Shown piece by piece: positions 33,498 to 43,525 of a DNA stretch of 46,950 bases (positions are counted from its first letter, which is position 1; each line of letters opens with the position of its first letter). Source of the DNA: Paracoccus indicus. GTDB lineage: Bacteria; Pseudomonadota; Alphaproteobacteria; Rhodobacterales; Rhodobacteraceae. The notes under the pieces were generated by a model. The model was not told where the DNA came from. It made no database searches and saw only the letters and a program-made list of their open reading frames with translations. The position numbers and the translations under genes are program-made. The stretch covers positions 1 to 46,950 of the forward strand of contig NZ_PYWA01000012.1 in assembly GCF_003056335.1 (NCBI RefSeq), in the 5' to 3' direction.

Positions 33498-34673
33498 TCA
33501 GGCGCCTTCTGAAGGCACATTGGAGGTCATTGATCGCCGGTGGAAACCCACCAGCTTGCGCAGCGTGGTCAAGGGCGGAACAGCACGCGGGGCCATGCCA
33601 CGGCGGCTTGGGGGGGTAGCACGCAATCGTGCCAAACGCGGAATGACGGTGGCAAGGTCAAGCGTTGCACGCGCCCATTCCTGTGCTGCAGCAGCCGCAT
33701 CACGATGAAGATCAGGGGACTGCCGAATTTCATTCAGAACTTTGGCCACATCCGCCGGCTGGCAATAGATTGCATGAGGGCCGAAAGTCTGTTCCAGCCG
33801 CGGATCAAGAATGCAGCGCACGCCCATCAACATTGCCTCGGCAATGGTTCGACCGAATGCCTCGGCCCAACGGGCAGAGTAAAAATAGGAAAATACGTCA
33901 AGACCATCAAGATAGGCGCGCGGTGACAGGCTTCCAAAGGGATCGATGCGCCAAGCTTCATGGGTTACTCCGAGAGCTTCGAAAGCCTTTGCTTCGGCCC
34001 CCAGCACATGGACGCGCACCTGTGGTCCCACTGGCAGAGATGCGGCGATGGCCCTAGGATCGTCGGGCCACTTGTCAGCATTCGCACGACCGTGCCGTCC
34101 GATGACAAGCGGACCTGCGGCAAGCTTTGGCCGCTGCGGCTGCCATTCGGCGGTGTCGAAGGTGTTTACCCAATCCTCCTCGCTCAGCAACAGGAACGGC
34201 TGGAAGCTGCGCAGTTGCGCCCGGACCAGACCCGAAACGGGTAGCCATTCGGCGCGCACCCCCCGCACAACCAGCCGTTCTGCACTGCGGGTGGTGCTTA
34301 AAGGATCATAGCACAGCGCCCCGTCACCCAAGAACGGCGGATGGTGCGCAACCATGAAAAGCCGATCGCAGCGGCCGAAGGCACTAACAGGAAGATGCCC
34401 CGCTTGCGCGTGGCCGAAAACCTGCGGATTGTGAAGAAACAGGCAGTTGCTGCTGTCGGGATCGATGATGATGTCGGATCGCTCTGCCAAGGCTGTCAAT
34501 GCGGGGTTGTCGGGGTCTTCGGGCTGGAAGAACCCCCGTGATCGGACCAGCCGCAGCCCCAAACGCAAGCCCGCCCGGCTCAAGGCGGTAATATCGGCAA
34601 GGAATGCCGATGCCGTGCCGCCCATGAAACGAGGGTCGGTGACCAGCGTGACGTCTGCTTTGGGTGTTGTCAT
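33498..34673 (-). CDS. GT4-like glycosyltransferase
   Basis: A 391-residue GT-B enzyme. MTTPKADVTLVTDPRFMGGTA starts the N-terminal domain. The C-terminal domain has VIGRHGRANADKWPDDP and SYFYSARWAEAFGRTIAEAMLMGV, the EAFGR...EAM...G pattern of family GT4. The start at 34673 has AGGATC upstream; a longer frame to 34826 is not supported. First gene of a two-gene unit with the sulfotransferase. Confidence 0.78.
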   Translation of the reverse strand: MTTPKADVTLVTDPRFMGGTASAFLADITALSRAGLRLGLRLVRSRGFFQPEDPDNPALTALAERSDIIIDPDSSNCLFLHNPQVFGHAQAGHLPVSAFGRCDRLFMVAHHPPFLGDGALCYDPLSTTRSAERLVVRGVRAEWLPVSGLVRAQLRSFQPFLLLSEEDWVNTFDTAEWQPQRPKLAAGPLVIGRHGRANADKWPDDPRAIAASLPVGPQVRVHVLGAEAKAFEALGVTHEAWRIDPFGSLSPRAYLDGLDVFSYFYSARWAEAFGRTIAEAMLMGVRCILDPRLEQTFGPHAIYCQPADVAKVLNEIRQSPDLHRDAAAAAQEWARATLDLATVIPRLARLRATPPSRRGMAPRAVPPLTTLRKLVGFHRRSMTSNVPSEGA

Positions 34674-35213
34674 GTTGAAAGAAGATCCTGCGATCGGAAA
34701 GACAGTGCGGCAGGGTAGGGGCCTTGCAACGCGACACCATGGCCTTGTCGCGTGGTCGGAACGCTCCCAGTTTTTGCGGCCCGGAACCTTGGCAAAGGTA
34801 TGTCCTTGTTGTTTTCCAAGATCCATGCAGGAAAAGGAATGGCCCTACAACGAGCATTTTTGATTGTTCGACCCTTCGTCTTGTGGCGAAGAAACCATGC
34901 ACGAATGGTCATCGCAAGCCTTTATGATTGACCCTTGCTACCAGCTCTGATTGACCTTACGGGACAGGCTGGCAGCGGTGTCCGCCGGAGAGGCACCCGG
35001 GAAAGCAAGCCATTTCCCATCCCTAAGGGGGCTTGATCAGATCACCCTGCTTCCCAGCCTCCGCGCTGCGTCCTTTCACGATGAGCTTGTGTTTTTTTTC
35101 ATGCTGACAAGCAACGCCATAAACAAGATTGACCGATCAATGGCCGGCGCCCTGGCAACCCGCAGTGACAGCAGGCAGGCAGGGACAGGTCTGCACGGGG
35201 TCATCGCTTTCTC
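34674..35213. other. Divergent intergenic region
   Basis: 540 bases between the minus-strand GT4 gene and the plus-strand GT2 gene. It should hold both promoters. TGATTGACC occurs twice about 23 bases apart near 34925 and 34948. No gene is supported. Confidence 0.4.
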
Positions 35214-37061
35214 ATGACGGATCGGAAGCTGAGCGTCGTTGTTCCGTTCTACGATGAGTTCGCCTATCTCGAACGGTGCCTGGGATCCCTTCTGGCCGCC
35301 GGGGATGCAGTAAGCGAGATACTTTTGGTCAGCGATGCCGCCGACCCCGAAGCTGCTGCGCTTTTGGCGCCCTTCGAGGGGCTTGAAAAGCTGCGGATCC
35401 TGCACAACGATCGGAACATGGGTGCCGGAAACAGCCGCAATCGCGGAATTGAGGCGGCCCGGGGCGATTACCTGCTGTTTCTTGATGCCGACGACCTGGT
35501 CTCGCCGGCCGGCCTGAATGAAGTCTTGGCCTTTGCCTGCAGTACCGAAGCCGAGATCGTTCATTTGCCGTCCCTGATCTACGAGCCAAGTTCCGGTGCA
35601 TGGTGGAAGCATTTTCGTGACGAAACGTATTTCGGTCGCCGCAAGCGTCATGCGACCCTGCGCGACCTTCCGGAACTGCGCTATGCCGTTGCGAACTGGT
35701 CGCTGCTCTATGATCGCGACCTTCTGTTGCGAGAGAACGTGCGTTTCGATCCGGAACAACGCGTAGCTGAGGATCATCTGTTCCTGATTGAGGCGCTTCA
35801 ACCCGCCAAGCGGATTGCGACCTTTGATCGCTGGTGCCATCTGTGGCGGCGACGGGGCGGATCCCTGTCGCAGAAGGATCCGCGGCTGGAAACGCATCGG
35901 ATCAAGCTTGCCTCCTTGCAAAAATCCTTGGCGTTCATGGGGCGACACATGCCGGTGAACGATATCGATTTCCAGCGCGACTACGTCTTTGGCTTGCTTC
36001 GGTTCATCTATGGCTGGGATTTCATTTCCGATCTTCTGACCCGGCGAGACGAGCCAGAAGCGCTTGTGCTTCTCGAGGGATTGGCAGCAGTCTGTGCGGA
36101 CTATCCCTTGCAAAAAGGCATGGAGAACGACCGGATCGTGCAAGGCATGACGCCTGACGGAAGGTTGCGCACCTGCCACGATAAAATCGTGGACTGGCAT
36201 GTCCTGCACGCGATACATGCGGCGCTTGCCGCCCGCGACTGGCAAAGCCTCGAGAGTTGGTTCACCCCCGACCCGAAGACGCCCGTGCAGCTGCCAGTGG
36301 TCCATGGCGCGCATGAAAGCCGACCCCTCCGCAGGAATGAGGGCCTTCCCTTGGTCCTGGGCACGGCTGGCGCGCAGACGCTGATCAACGGCTGCGCCAA
36401 AGGCATCCTTCGGCTGCAGCTTGACGATCCGATGGCAGCATTATGTGTCGAGTACCGGATCCGGACGGCCGAGGGCGACCGCCGGGCGTTCAACCAGTTC
36501 GTCATGGACGAGGTCGATGCATTCGCCCGATTTCCGGGGCAGGTTCTGTCCGCAGCTCAGGCAGCAGGGATCGCGGTTTCGATTGTCATTTCGCCCCCCG
36601 AAAGCGACGGTGCGGTTACGCTGCGTCCCGACCCCGAGAACATGGACGACCCTGCGGTTCCTCAAGAACTGCGCGATGCCGTGACCGCAATGCAGCAAGT
36701 GCTGACTACACGACTTGCCCCCGGTGTGGACGGCGTCGACATGATCGCCATCGCCACCAAGGTGACACGCGCCATGATCTTCGACCATTGGCGGCGTGAT
36801 ATCGGCACGGCGGCAGAGATCCCGGCAGCGGTGGGACCGATCCTTGGGAAGGGCATGCTGGGGCTGGTCTGGCAGATGGCAGAAACAGCCCTGCCCACCG
36901 CGCAACCGCCATCGGAAAGCTTTCTTAAAATCCTTGACAGACAGCGCTTTGGTGATGGTGGCGTCGACGGTCGCCGTACGATAAAGCGCCGCCTGAAACG
37001 ACAGCTTGGCAGGCTTTGGGACCGGACCGGCATTCGGCGGAACCAAGTGTCGACAACATGA
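35214..37061 (+). CDS. Two-domain glycosyltransferase (GT2 plus unknown C-terminal domain)
   Basis: A 615-residue protein. Residues 1-330 form a GT2 domain: LSVVVPFYDEFAYLERCLGS, NDRNMGAGNSRNRGIEAARG, YLLFLDADDLVSPAG (DxD) and VAEDHLFLIEALQ. Residues 390-600 are a separate region without a family I can name, ending in a basic tail RRTIKRRLKRQLGRLW. First gene of a plus-strand set with the next GT2 and the flippase. A start codon of the next gene overlaps its stop, but a better one lies 27 bp downstream. Confidence 0.78.
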   Translation: MTDRKLSVVVPFYDEFAYLERCLGSLLAAGDAVSEILLVSDAADPEAAALLAPFEGLEKLRILHNDRNMGAGNSRNRGIEAARGDYLLFLDADDLVSPAGLNEVLAFACSTEAEIVHLPSLIYEPSSGAWWKHFRDETYFGRRKRHATLRDLPELRYAVANWSLLYDRDLLLRENVRFDPEQRVAEDHLFLIEALQPAKRIATFDRWCHLWRRRGGSLSQKDPRLETHRIKLASLQKSLAFMGRHMPVNDIDFQRDYVFGLLRFIYGWDFISDLLTRRDEPEALVLLEGLAAVCADYPLQKGMENDRIVQGMTPDGRLRTCHDKIVDWHVLHAIHAALAARDWQSLESWFTPDPKTPVQLPVVHGAHESRPLRRNEGLPLVLGTAGAQTLINGCAKGILRLQLDDPMAALCVEYRIRTAEGDRRAFNQFVMDEVDAFARFPGQVLSAAQAAGIAVSIVISPPESDGAVTLRPDPENMDDPAVPQELRDAVTAMQQVLTTRLAPGVDGVDMIAIATKVTRAMIFDHWRRDIGTAAEIPAAVGPILGKGMLGLVWQMAETALPTAQPPSESFLKILDRQRFGDGGVDGRRTIKRRLKRQLGRLWDRTGIRRNQVSTT

Positions 37062-37087
37062 CCCCCGCACGCCCGGAGGACCCTGAG

Positions 37088-38053
37088 ATGACATCCGCCA
37101 CTTCCCTTCCGCCCGCCGAGGCTGCCGAACCTTTGGCTACCGTGACGATCTGCACCCGCAATCGCAGCGCTTCGCTTGCGATGACGCTGGATTCGCTTGT
37201 GCTGGCCGCCCGTCGTGCAGAGGCGCGCACGGGCCTGCCCTTCGAGGTCGTGATCGTTGACAACGGCAGCACTGACGACACAGCAAAAGTGGTCGCCAGC
37301 TACGCCGACAGGCTTCCGATCCGTTGTATCAACCAACCGGTTCCGGGGCTGTCCAATGCCCGCAATGCCGGTCTGGACGCGGCACGCGGGCGGGTCATCC
37401 TGTGGACGGATGACGACGTGCTGGTGGATGAGGATTGGCTGGCCGCCTATCTCGAAGCCTTCCGCGATCATCCTGAAGTGGCAGTTTTCGGGGGCCGAGC
37501 CGTGCCGCGCTATAATACGCCGCGCAGTGAATGGTTCATCGAACAGGAAGCCCAGCTTGGCAGTCTTCTGGCAATCCGCGATACCCCCAGTTGGACCGAG
37601 GTGAAGCCGGGGCAACTACCCTTTGGCCTGAACTATGCCGTGCGCCGCGACGTGCAGTTGCGCCACCGCTACGATCCCAATCTCGGGGTAGCTCCGGGCC
37701 GACGCATCGGCGGCGAGGAAAGCACCATGCTTCGGGCCGCGCTGGCCGAAGGGGGCAAGGGACGTTGGGTCTGGGGGGCGACGGTCTATCACCTGATCCC
37801 GGCGCAGAGGCAGTCCATGGCCTATATTCTCGACTACTATCGCTCGCAAGGTTTCCTTTATCCGCGTTTCGACGTCACGGCGCCGCCAAAGGCGGCGATA
37901 CCACGTGCGACAGCAATGATCGTGCACAAGCGAATTATGGCAGCTGCGCGGCGGATGGCGGGACGCCCCTGGGTCTCGGATTACGTCGAGCATGCCCGTT
38001 GGCGTGGAACCCTGCGCCGCCTGCGCTACCCGGACGACATGGGACGCGCCTGA
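37088..38053 (+). CDS. Family 2 glycosyltransferase
   Basis: A 321-residue GT2 enzyme. ATVTICTRNRSASLAMTLDS, VVIVDNGSTDDTAKVV, GLSNARNAGLDAARGRVILW, TDDDVLVDEDWL (DxD) and RRIGGEESTMLRAAL define it. The start at 37088 is preferred because GGAGG lies 8 bases upstream; ATG 37058, overlapping the previous stop, is the alternative. The flippase gene follows after 40 bp. Confidence 0.8.
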   Translation: MTSATSLPPAEAAEPLATVTICTRNRSASLAMTLDSLVLAARRAEARTGLPFEVVIVDNGSTDDTAKVVASYADRLPIRCINQPVPGLSNARNAGLDAARGRVILWTDDDVLVDEDWLAAYLEAFRDHPEVAVFGGRAVPRYNTPRSEWFIEQEAQLGSLLAIRDTPSWTEVKPGQLPFGLNYAVRRDVQLRHRYDPNLGVAPGRRIGGEESTMLRAALAEGGKGRWVWGATVYHLIPAQRQSMAYILDYYRSQGFLYPRFDVTAPPKAAIPRATAMIVHKRIMAAARRMAGRPWVSDYVEHARWRGTLRRLRYPDDMGRA

Positions 38054-38093
38054 TGCATTCATCTGAATCTCCGTCCAAGCCGGGACCGCGTCG

Positions 38094-39593
38094 ATGAGCA
38101 GTATTACCGATCGCATGTTGACCGCCAGCGCCTGGCTCAGCGGAGCGCGGCTTCTGACCAATGTGCTGGCCTTTGTCAGCACCTTCCTCATGGCGCGGCT
38201 ACTGGCACCCGAGGATTTCGGTCTTGTGGCCATCGGCACATCGATCCAGATGATCGCCCTCGCGATCACCGAACTGTCCATGGCACAGGCCTTGATCCAG
38301 CACCGCGATCCGACCGAGAACCACTATCATACCGCTTGGACGATGGGTGTGGGACGAGGGGCGGTTCTTGGGTTGATCCTTGCATTGCTGGCGCAGCCCA
38401 TAGCAGGCATCTACCAGGATGCGCGCTTGGCCAATGTGATTTATGCGCTGGCCTTGGGAATCTTCATTTCCGGAATGGGCAATCCGCGTCAGGCGATGCT
38501 GGAGCGTGACCTGATCTTCTGGCAGCAGTTCGTGCTGTCGGTTACCGGTAAGGTCGCTTCCATCGTGGCTTCGGTGGCGCTTGCCGTGATCTTGCGCAGT
38601 TACTGGGCGCTGATTGCCGGTGTGCTAGCTTCGCAGATCGTCAACGTCGTACTTTCCTATGTATTGATCCCATTCCGGCCGCGCTTCAGCCTGCGGCACT
38701 TGGGTGAAATGTGGTCCTTTTCAGTCTGGCTCAGCCTCGGCAGGGCGATCAACACCATAAACTGGCGCTTTGACCAGCTTCTGGTGGGCAACATTCTGGG
38801 GCAGTCCGTGCTGGGCCTTTATTCCGTCGGCAGCAATCTTTCGCAGCTACCCACCCGCGAGGCTCTGGCTCCGATCAACGCGACGCTGTTCCCGGCGCTG
38901 TCGCGGATCGCGGACGAACCCGAACGGCTCTATCAAGGGTTTCGCAAAGCGCAGTCCGTGCTGATCTACGCCGCCCTGCCACTAGGACTGTCACTGTCGC
39001 TGATAGCCGAACCGCTGATCACTCTTGCCATGGGACAAAAATGGCTAGGTGCGGTGCCGGTCGTGCAGGTGCTGACCGTGGTCTTTGCGCTGCAAACCTT
39101 CGGGTCGATGGTGCAACCATTGGGCATGGCAACCGGTCACACCCGTCTGCTGTTCTGGCGTGACCTGCAGATGTTTTTTGTCCGGCTGCCAGTGATCATT
39201 GCAGGGACTGTTCTCTACGGGCTGCCGGGGCTGATCATCAGCCGCGTTCTGACCGGGCTCATTGCCGCAGGGGTCAACATGGTGCTGGTGCGGCGCATCC
39301 TGCGGATGTCACTGCGCGATCAGGTGGTTGGCAATTGGCGCAGCCTTGCCGGGGCGATGGGCATGGCAGGTGGCACGCTGGCCATGCAGGCCTGGTTGTT
39401 CGACATCGACGTGACCCAAGCAGGGCCGGGCATGCTGCTGGCCGAGGTTGCACTGTCCCTGGCCTTGGGGTTCGCCTTATACCTCGGGACCAGTTTCCTG
39501 CTTTGGTGGGCCGTGGGCCGCCCAGAGGGCGCCGAACAGCAGTTGCTGGGTCTTGGCGGCAAACTGCTCAGAAAGCTGGGGCGCAAGACCTGA
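38094..39593 (+). CDS. Wzx/ExoT-like oligosaccharide flippase
   Basis: A 499-residue membrane protein with about 12-14 helices, of the WzxC/ExoT polysaccharide transporter family. ARLLTNVLAFVSTFLMARLL, APEDFGLVAIGTSIQM, NWRFDQLLVGNILGQSVLGLYSVG and REALAPINATLFPALSRI are the typical segments. It would flip the lipid-linked repeat across the inner membrane. It ends 10 bases from the convergent glycosyltransferase gene. Confidence 0.87.
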   Translation: MSSITDRMLTASAWLSGARLLTNVLAFVSTFLMARLLAPEDFGLVAIGTSIQMIALAITELSMAQALIQHRDPTENHYHTAWTMGVGRGAVLGLILALLAQPIAGIYQDARLANVIYALALGIFISGMGNPRQAMLERDLIFWQQFVLSVTGKVASIVASVALAVILRSYWALIAGVLASQIVNVVLSYVLIPFRPRFSLRHLGEMWSFSVWLSLGRAINTINWRFDQLLVGNILGQSVLGLYSVGSNLSQLPTREALAPINATLFPALSRIADEPERLYQGFRKAQSVLIYAALPLGLSLSLIAEPLITLAMGQKWLGAVPVVQVLTVVFALQTFGSMVQPLGMATGHTRLLFWRDLQMFFVRLPVIIAGTVLYGLPGLIISRVLTGLIAAGVNMVLVRRILRMSLRDQVVGNWRSLAGAMGMAGGTLAMQAWLFDIDVTQAGPGMLLAEVALSLALGFALYLGTSFLLWWAVGRPEGAEQQLLGLGGKLLRKLGRKT

Positions 39594-39603
39594 AAACAGG
39601 ACC

Positions 39604-40569
39604 TCAGGCGCGCTGCGAAACAAGCCGATGGCGCAGGTGATGAAGCGTCACTTTGGCATGGATCACCCCAAGCGCCAGCCCGATGGCCGGCCCGACAAGG
39701 CAAAGCGCCGCTATATGCCGCTTTTGCGCCAGATAAGACAAGGCCGAGGCTGCTTCCTGATGCACATGCGGCAGCTCTGACCGCCACCGGGTATCGCGGC
39801 GACGTTGCCACCAAGCAGAAAGGAAGGCGCGGCGGGTGTCCTGTCGGGCGGCATATTTCGCGTAATGCGCACCCCGCCCCATGTCATAGCTGCGCATCAG
39901 GGCAGGGCGGTCCGCTTCGCTGCGACCGTGGTCGTGGCGAACCGTGGGGCGCGGATCATAGCGGGCCGGATGCCCCGCCCAAAGCACCGCGGTGATCACG
40001 TCTATGTCTTCACAAGGAAAGGGCGTTCCGGCGCCAAGCTCGGGATCCAGACCGCCAACCTCCTCCAGAATGCGGCGAGGGATCGCCATGTTGGCGCCGT
40101 GGATTGCCCCGGGCTTCAGATAGCGACAGGGAGCGAAAGTCTCGACCGTATCGCTTTCCTTGATCGTCACATGGGCGTGGTCCGGGTTGTGCAACAGGAT
40201 CCGCCCGCCAAGACAGCCGGTATCGGGATGCTCGGCAAAGACCTCGGCCACTCGATCGACAAAATCCGGGGCGGGATAACAGTCGTCGTCGGTGAAGGCC
40301 ACGATCCTGCCCCGCGCATGTCGCCAGCCATTGTCGCGCGCGGCCCCAAGTCCGATCCGCGCGCAATGGATGTAACGGGCAGGCACGGGCGCAGCCTCTA
40401 CCACGCGACGAAGATCCACGTCAGAGGCATTGTCGACGATCAGAAGCTCCCACCCGGTGCGGCTGGCTTCCAGCACCGGGCGCCAAGTGCTGAGTGCCTT
40501 GGCCAGCGCCTCGGGACGGTTCCGGGTGCAGATCAGCACCGAGACTTCGATGGCAGAGCCGATGGTCAT
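39604..40569 (-). CDS. Family 2 glycosyltransferase
   Basis: A 321-residue GT2 enzyme. IEVSVLICTRNRPEALAKAL, LLIVDNASDVDLRRVV, IGLGAARDNGWRHARG, VAFTDDDCYPAPDFV (DxD) and TPFPCEDIDVITAVLWAG define it. The start overlaps the stop of the pyruvyltransferase (ATGA at 40566-40569), so the two are co-translated. Its layout resembles the enzyme at 37088-38053. Confidence 0.82.
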   Translation of the reverse strand: MTIGSAIEVSVLICTRNRPEALAKALSTWRPVLEASRTGWELLIVDNASDVDLRRVVEAAPVPARYIHCARIGLGAARDNGWRHARGRIVAFTDDDCYPAPDFVDRVAEVFAEHPDTGCLGGRILLHNPDHAHVTIKESDTVETFAPCRYLKPGAIHGANMAIPRRILEEVGGLDPELGAGTPFPCEDIDVITAVLWAGHPARYDPRPTVRHDHGRSEADRPALMRSYDMGRGAHYAKYAARQDTRRAFLSAWWQRRRDTRWRSELPHVHQEAASALSYLAQKRHIAALCLVGPAIGLALGVIHAKVTLHHLRHRLVSQRA

Positions 40570-41660
40570 GCGCTTTTGGCCTGCGTGCCGGCTTCCGCAT
40601 CTTGTCTTGCCAAGGCGACCTCGGCCGCGGCCAGCGCCGCGTCCAGATCCGTAGCCCGGGTCGCCCCCTGCCAGCAGCTTCCGAAAGCAGCCGACAAACG
40701 CGCGATCTTGCCGTAACTGTTGTCCGTGAAGGCATGGGGAATGCCCATCAGGCTGGACATGATGTGGACATGCAGCCTGTCGGTGATGATGAAGCGGCCT
40801 CGCGCCAGCTTGGCCAGTCCGTGATCCAGCCGCAGCTGTGCCAAGGCACGATAATAAGCGACCTGCCGTGCCGGACGGCCCAGGTCGGACAGGCGTCCTG
40901 TCCGAAGGGCCAAGGTCCGTGCCATCCAGGTGGCCGACTTGTAAACATTGGAAGCGTCTGCGCCCCAATCGTCCACGATGTAGCTGGCTGCGAACCGGGG
41001 CGACAGCCGGGATGCATCGAACCTGGGACCAGTGGATTCCTTGTCATCCCGAAGCATCAGCAAAAGATCGACCTGGGGCGGCGCCGGGCGCGGCAGGGTT
41101 CCGATTGCAAAGGCTGCATCCGGGCAAAGGCGCAGATCGCAGTCGAAATGTTCAGCCGCAAGGGCCATGCTCGGCTCATCCCGAAGCAGCAGCGTCAGGC
41201 GTCGTGCACAGGCAATGGCCTTGGCAGTCTGGGCAATGCGTTCAACATTCCCGTAATGAATGGATTGTGGCAGATGGATAATGCGATGTTGGGAAAACTG
41301 CTGGAAAACCTTTTCGCGAAATATCTGATAAAATTCCCAGATATCTCCGAAATTACCGCCCCCGTGCAGGAAGATCACCGCATCATCGGGAACGCTTGCA
41401 CGAATTTCTTCCCAATCAGTGCTGAACTTACACACGTAGACCGGCGGGCGACCGAATATCCGCTCCAGTGCCAGAACCTCGCCAAGGTAGATCGCCGAAT
41501 CCCCCACATTCGGATGGTCGGGATGATCAAGCAGAACATAGGGCCGGGAAAGGTCCTCTCCGACCACCTCGCGAAGCGTGTCCTCGAAACGGTTGCCAAG
41601 TCGGGCGACAAGCGCCTCGGCCGTCTCCGTTCCGGGCTCGGGCAGCGCCGGATAGTTCAT
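40566..41660 (-). CDS. Polysaccharide pyruvyl transferase (ExoV-like)
   Basis: A 364-residue member of the polysaccharide pyruvyltransferase family. YVLLDHPDHPNVGDSAIYLG (GDxAI), DDAVIFLHGGGNFGDIWEFY and HLPQSIHYGN are the family's characteristic segments, with TDRLHVHIMSSLMGIPH near the C-terminus. It uses phosphoenolpyruvate to place a ketal pyruvate on a sugar, giving the polymer negative charge. The start at 41660 has AAAGGA upstream; a longer frame to 41759 is less likely. Confidence 0.87.
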   Translation of the reverse strand: MNYPALPEPGTETAEALVARLGNRFEDTLREVVGEDLSRPYVLLDHPDHPNVGDSAIYLGEVLALERIFGRPPVYVCKFSTDWEEIRASVPDDAVIFLHGGGNFGDIWEFYQIFREKVFQQFSQHRIIHLPQSIHYGNVERIAQTAKAIACARRLTLLLRDEPSMALAAEHFDCDLRLCPDAAFAIGTLPRPAPPQVDLLLMLRDDKESTGPRFDASRLSPRFAASYIVDDWGADASNVYKSATWMARTLALRTGRLSDLGRPARQVAYYRALAQLRLDHGLAKLARGRFIITDRLHVHIMSSLMGIPHAFTDNSYGKIARLSAAFGSCWQGATRATDLDAALAAAEVALARQDAEAGTQAKSA

Positions 41661-42107
41661 GCAGTGATCCTTTCGGTATTTTTCGGGATAGTTCAGCAAA
41701 GCCCCTGCACCGTCAAGCGCAGCAGCCCTTTGCTTTGTCACAGGGCGACGCGGCATCATAGGCCGATAAGGCGTGGCACTGGATACTCGTCACGGCCATA
41801 ATCACAAGCCACCTTCGGACTTTTTCACCATGATGCCGGAACAGTTCAGTTGTCATGCCTGTGTCCAGCCAGCATGGAACCGACCGCGAAGATCATCAGG
41901 GGGCCGTCGAGACAAAGCTGCAAGGCGCCAGTCCTTGATCGTGGCTTTGCGCTGCCAAGCGCTTTGCCCAAGCCGGATCGCAACATGGCATCGAAACTAT
42001 CTGACATGTCGAATGGGTAGGCTGAAGAATAACGGAACAGTCAGGGTCAGGATGGATTGATTGCGCACGAACAGCATGACTCACGACCTCGACGACCGAG
42101 CCGTGTA
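41661..42107. other. Gene-free stretch upstream of the pyruvyltransferase
   Basis: It probably holds the promoter of the minus-strand pair. No gene with a recognisable pattern is seen. Confidence 0.4.
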
Positions 42108-42200
42108 ATGGGCAATCCCTTCTGGCTGACCAACGCGCGATGGGGGCGTCTGACCCCTTTCGTCTCCAAGCCCCACGGCAAGCCTCGGGTCGATGACAGG
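42108..42200 (+). pseudogene. IS5-family transposase N-terminal fragment
   Basis: MGNPFWLTNARWGRLTPFVS followed by KPHGKPRVDDR is the start of an IS427-like IS5 transposase, the same subfamily as the remnant at 28690-29495. It stops exactly where the IS3 left repeat begins (42202), so an IS3 element jumped into it. The rest of the IS5 gene is not found on the far side. Confidence 0.75.
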
Positions 42201-42239
42201 CTGAGCTACTCCCCATTTCCTGAGCAGGATCTGACGTAA

Positions 42240-43133
42240 TTTAAGCTACTCGTTGCACCTGCTGATCGGGTTGGTTGATATCATTTCTCTGCCAGTAGAC
42301 CAGCGCTTGGGGCTGGCCGTCCAAGGCTGAATGCAGGCGCTGGTAGTTGTAGAAGGTCATCCGTTTCCGGATCGCCGCTTTCGTCTCCGATCCGGTCTCC
42401 CAAGCATGCAGTAAACGCATTTGTATTTCGTTACGCGGTCCTGCGGTTCAGGGTGCCCCACAGCCTCTCGATGAAGATGTTGTTGAGGGTGAGCTTGCGA
42501 ACGCCCTTCCCATCCACCGATATCCGCACCGCTGATCGGGGCAGCCGGTCCGTCCAAGCGAAGGATGTGAACTGGGACCCCTGATTTGTATTCATTATCT
42601 CGGGCGGGCCTAACGTATGGATGGCCTCGTTCAACACCTCAAGACGAAAGTCATTCGACCCTGTTCTTGAACCGGTGGCGAATACGGTCTCATTCCAGCG
42701 TGTTCAAGATGCGACAAGACAGAACCTTGCGGGTATGCCAGTCCATGATAGCCACCAGATAGAGGAACCCTCGACGCATACGCAAATAGATGATGTTCGA
42801 ACACCAGGCCTAGTTCGGACGTTCCACCCGCAGACCTCTCAGCAGATAGGGATAGATCTGATGGCCCTTCGCCGGCCTGTTCGCGTTGGGCTTCTGGTAG
42901 ATCGGCGTGAGCTCCATCAGGCGCATCAGTCGATGAATACGCTTTTCGTTCACCAGGTGGCCGTCGTTGTGCAGGTAACAAGTCATTTGCCGGACGCCGA
43001 AGAACGGGGTCTTCAGGAACTGCTCGTCGATCATCCTCATCAGCCCGAGGTTCTGCTCAGACTCGCCCTTCGGCTCGTAGTAATAGAACGAGCGCGCGAT
43101 CGACAGCAGCTTGCACTGATGACCGATGGATAG
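42240..43133 (-). pseudogene. IS3 orfB remnant
   Basis: Fragments in order on the minus strand: MRMIDEQFLKTPFFGVRQMT, YLHNDGHLVNEKRIHRLMRL, MELTPIYQKPNANRPAKGHQ, IYPYLLRGLRVERPN, a stop where relatives continue, later NTNQGSQFTSFAWTDRL (second Asp region), RKLTLNNIFIERLWGTLNRR (catalytic Glu) and RMTFYNYQRLHSALDGQP. Stops and frameshifts separate them. Confidence 0.78.
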
Positions 43134-43169
43134 CTAGGGATGGTCAGGCTCGATCATGCCGGGCCTCAC

Positions 43170-43448
43170 TTTCCGCCCCAGTGCTTCAGCTTTCGTTACA
43201 AAAAAGAGTTTGCCACCCCCAGCTCCTCGATCTTGGCGTGGAGTTCCTTCACCTGCTCCTTCAATCTCGGGCTTCTCGCGGCTCCCGCGCTCGAACACAC
43301 CTTCGAGCAGAACTCGCTACCATTGATGGATCATTGTCGGCTGCACCCTGAACCGGCCTACCAGCTCGGCGGCCGTCTCCTCGCATTTCAATGCTTCCAG
43401 CGCGACCTTCGCCTTGAACTCTGGCGCGTGCTGCTTGCGTTTCGACAT
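43170..43448 (-). pseudogene. IS3 orfA remnant
   Basis: MSKRKQHAPEFKAKVALEAL, then KCEETAAELVGRFRVQPTMI and HQW followed by a stop, then RVLLEGVFERGSREKPEIE. This is an orfA helix-turn-helix protein with an in-frame stop and later frame damage. Confidence 0.72.
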
Positions 43449-43525
43449 CTCTGATCGCCTCGTCGAAGATCAGCAGACTGCAAATCGTAGCTTATGTCAG
43501 TGTCCGAATTTCGAGGGGTAGCTTA

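Larger units (their letters stand above)
42202..43525 (-). mobile_element. Degraded IS3-family element (third)
   Basis: The left end TGAGCTACTCCCC (42202-42214) and right end GGGGTAGCTTA (43515-43525) form an imperfect inverted repeat. Inside are an orfA (to 43448) and an orfB (about 42240-43133) on the minus strand, both broken. Size about 1.3 kb. Confidence 0.72.

Noticed and set aside
35129..35140. TTGACCGATCAA as a possible FNR-type box.
   Set aside because: The spacer is two bases too short for an FNR site.
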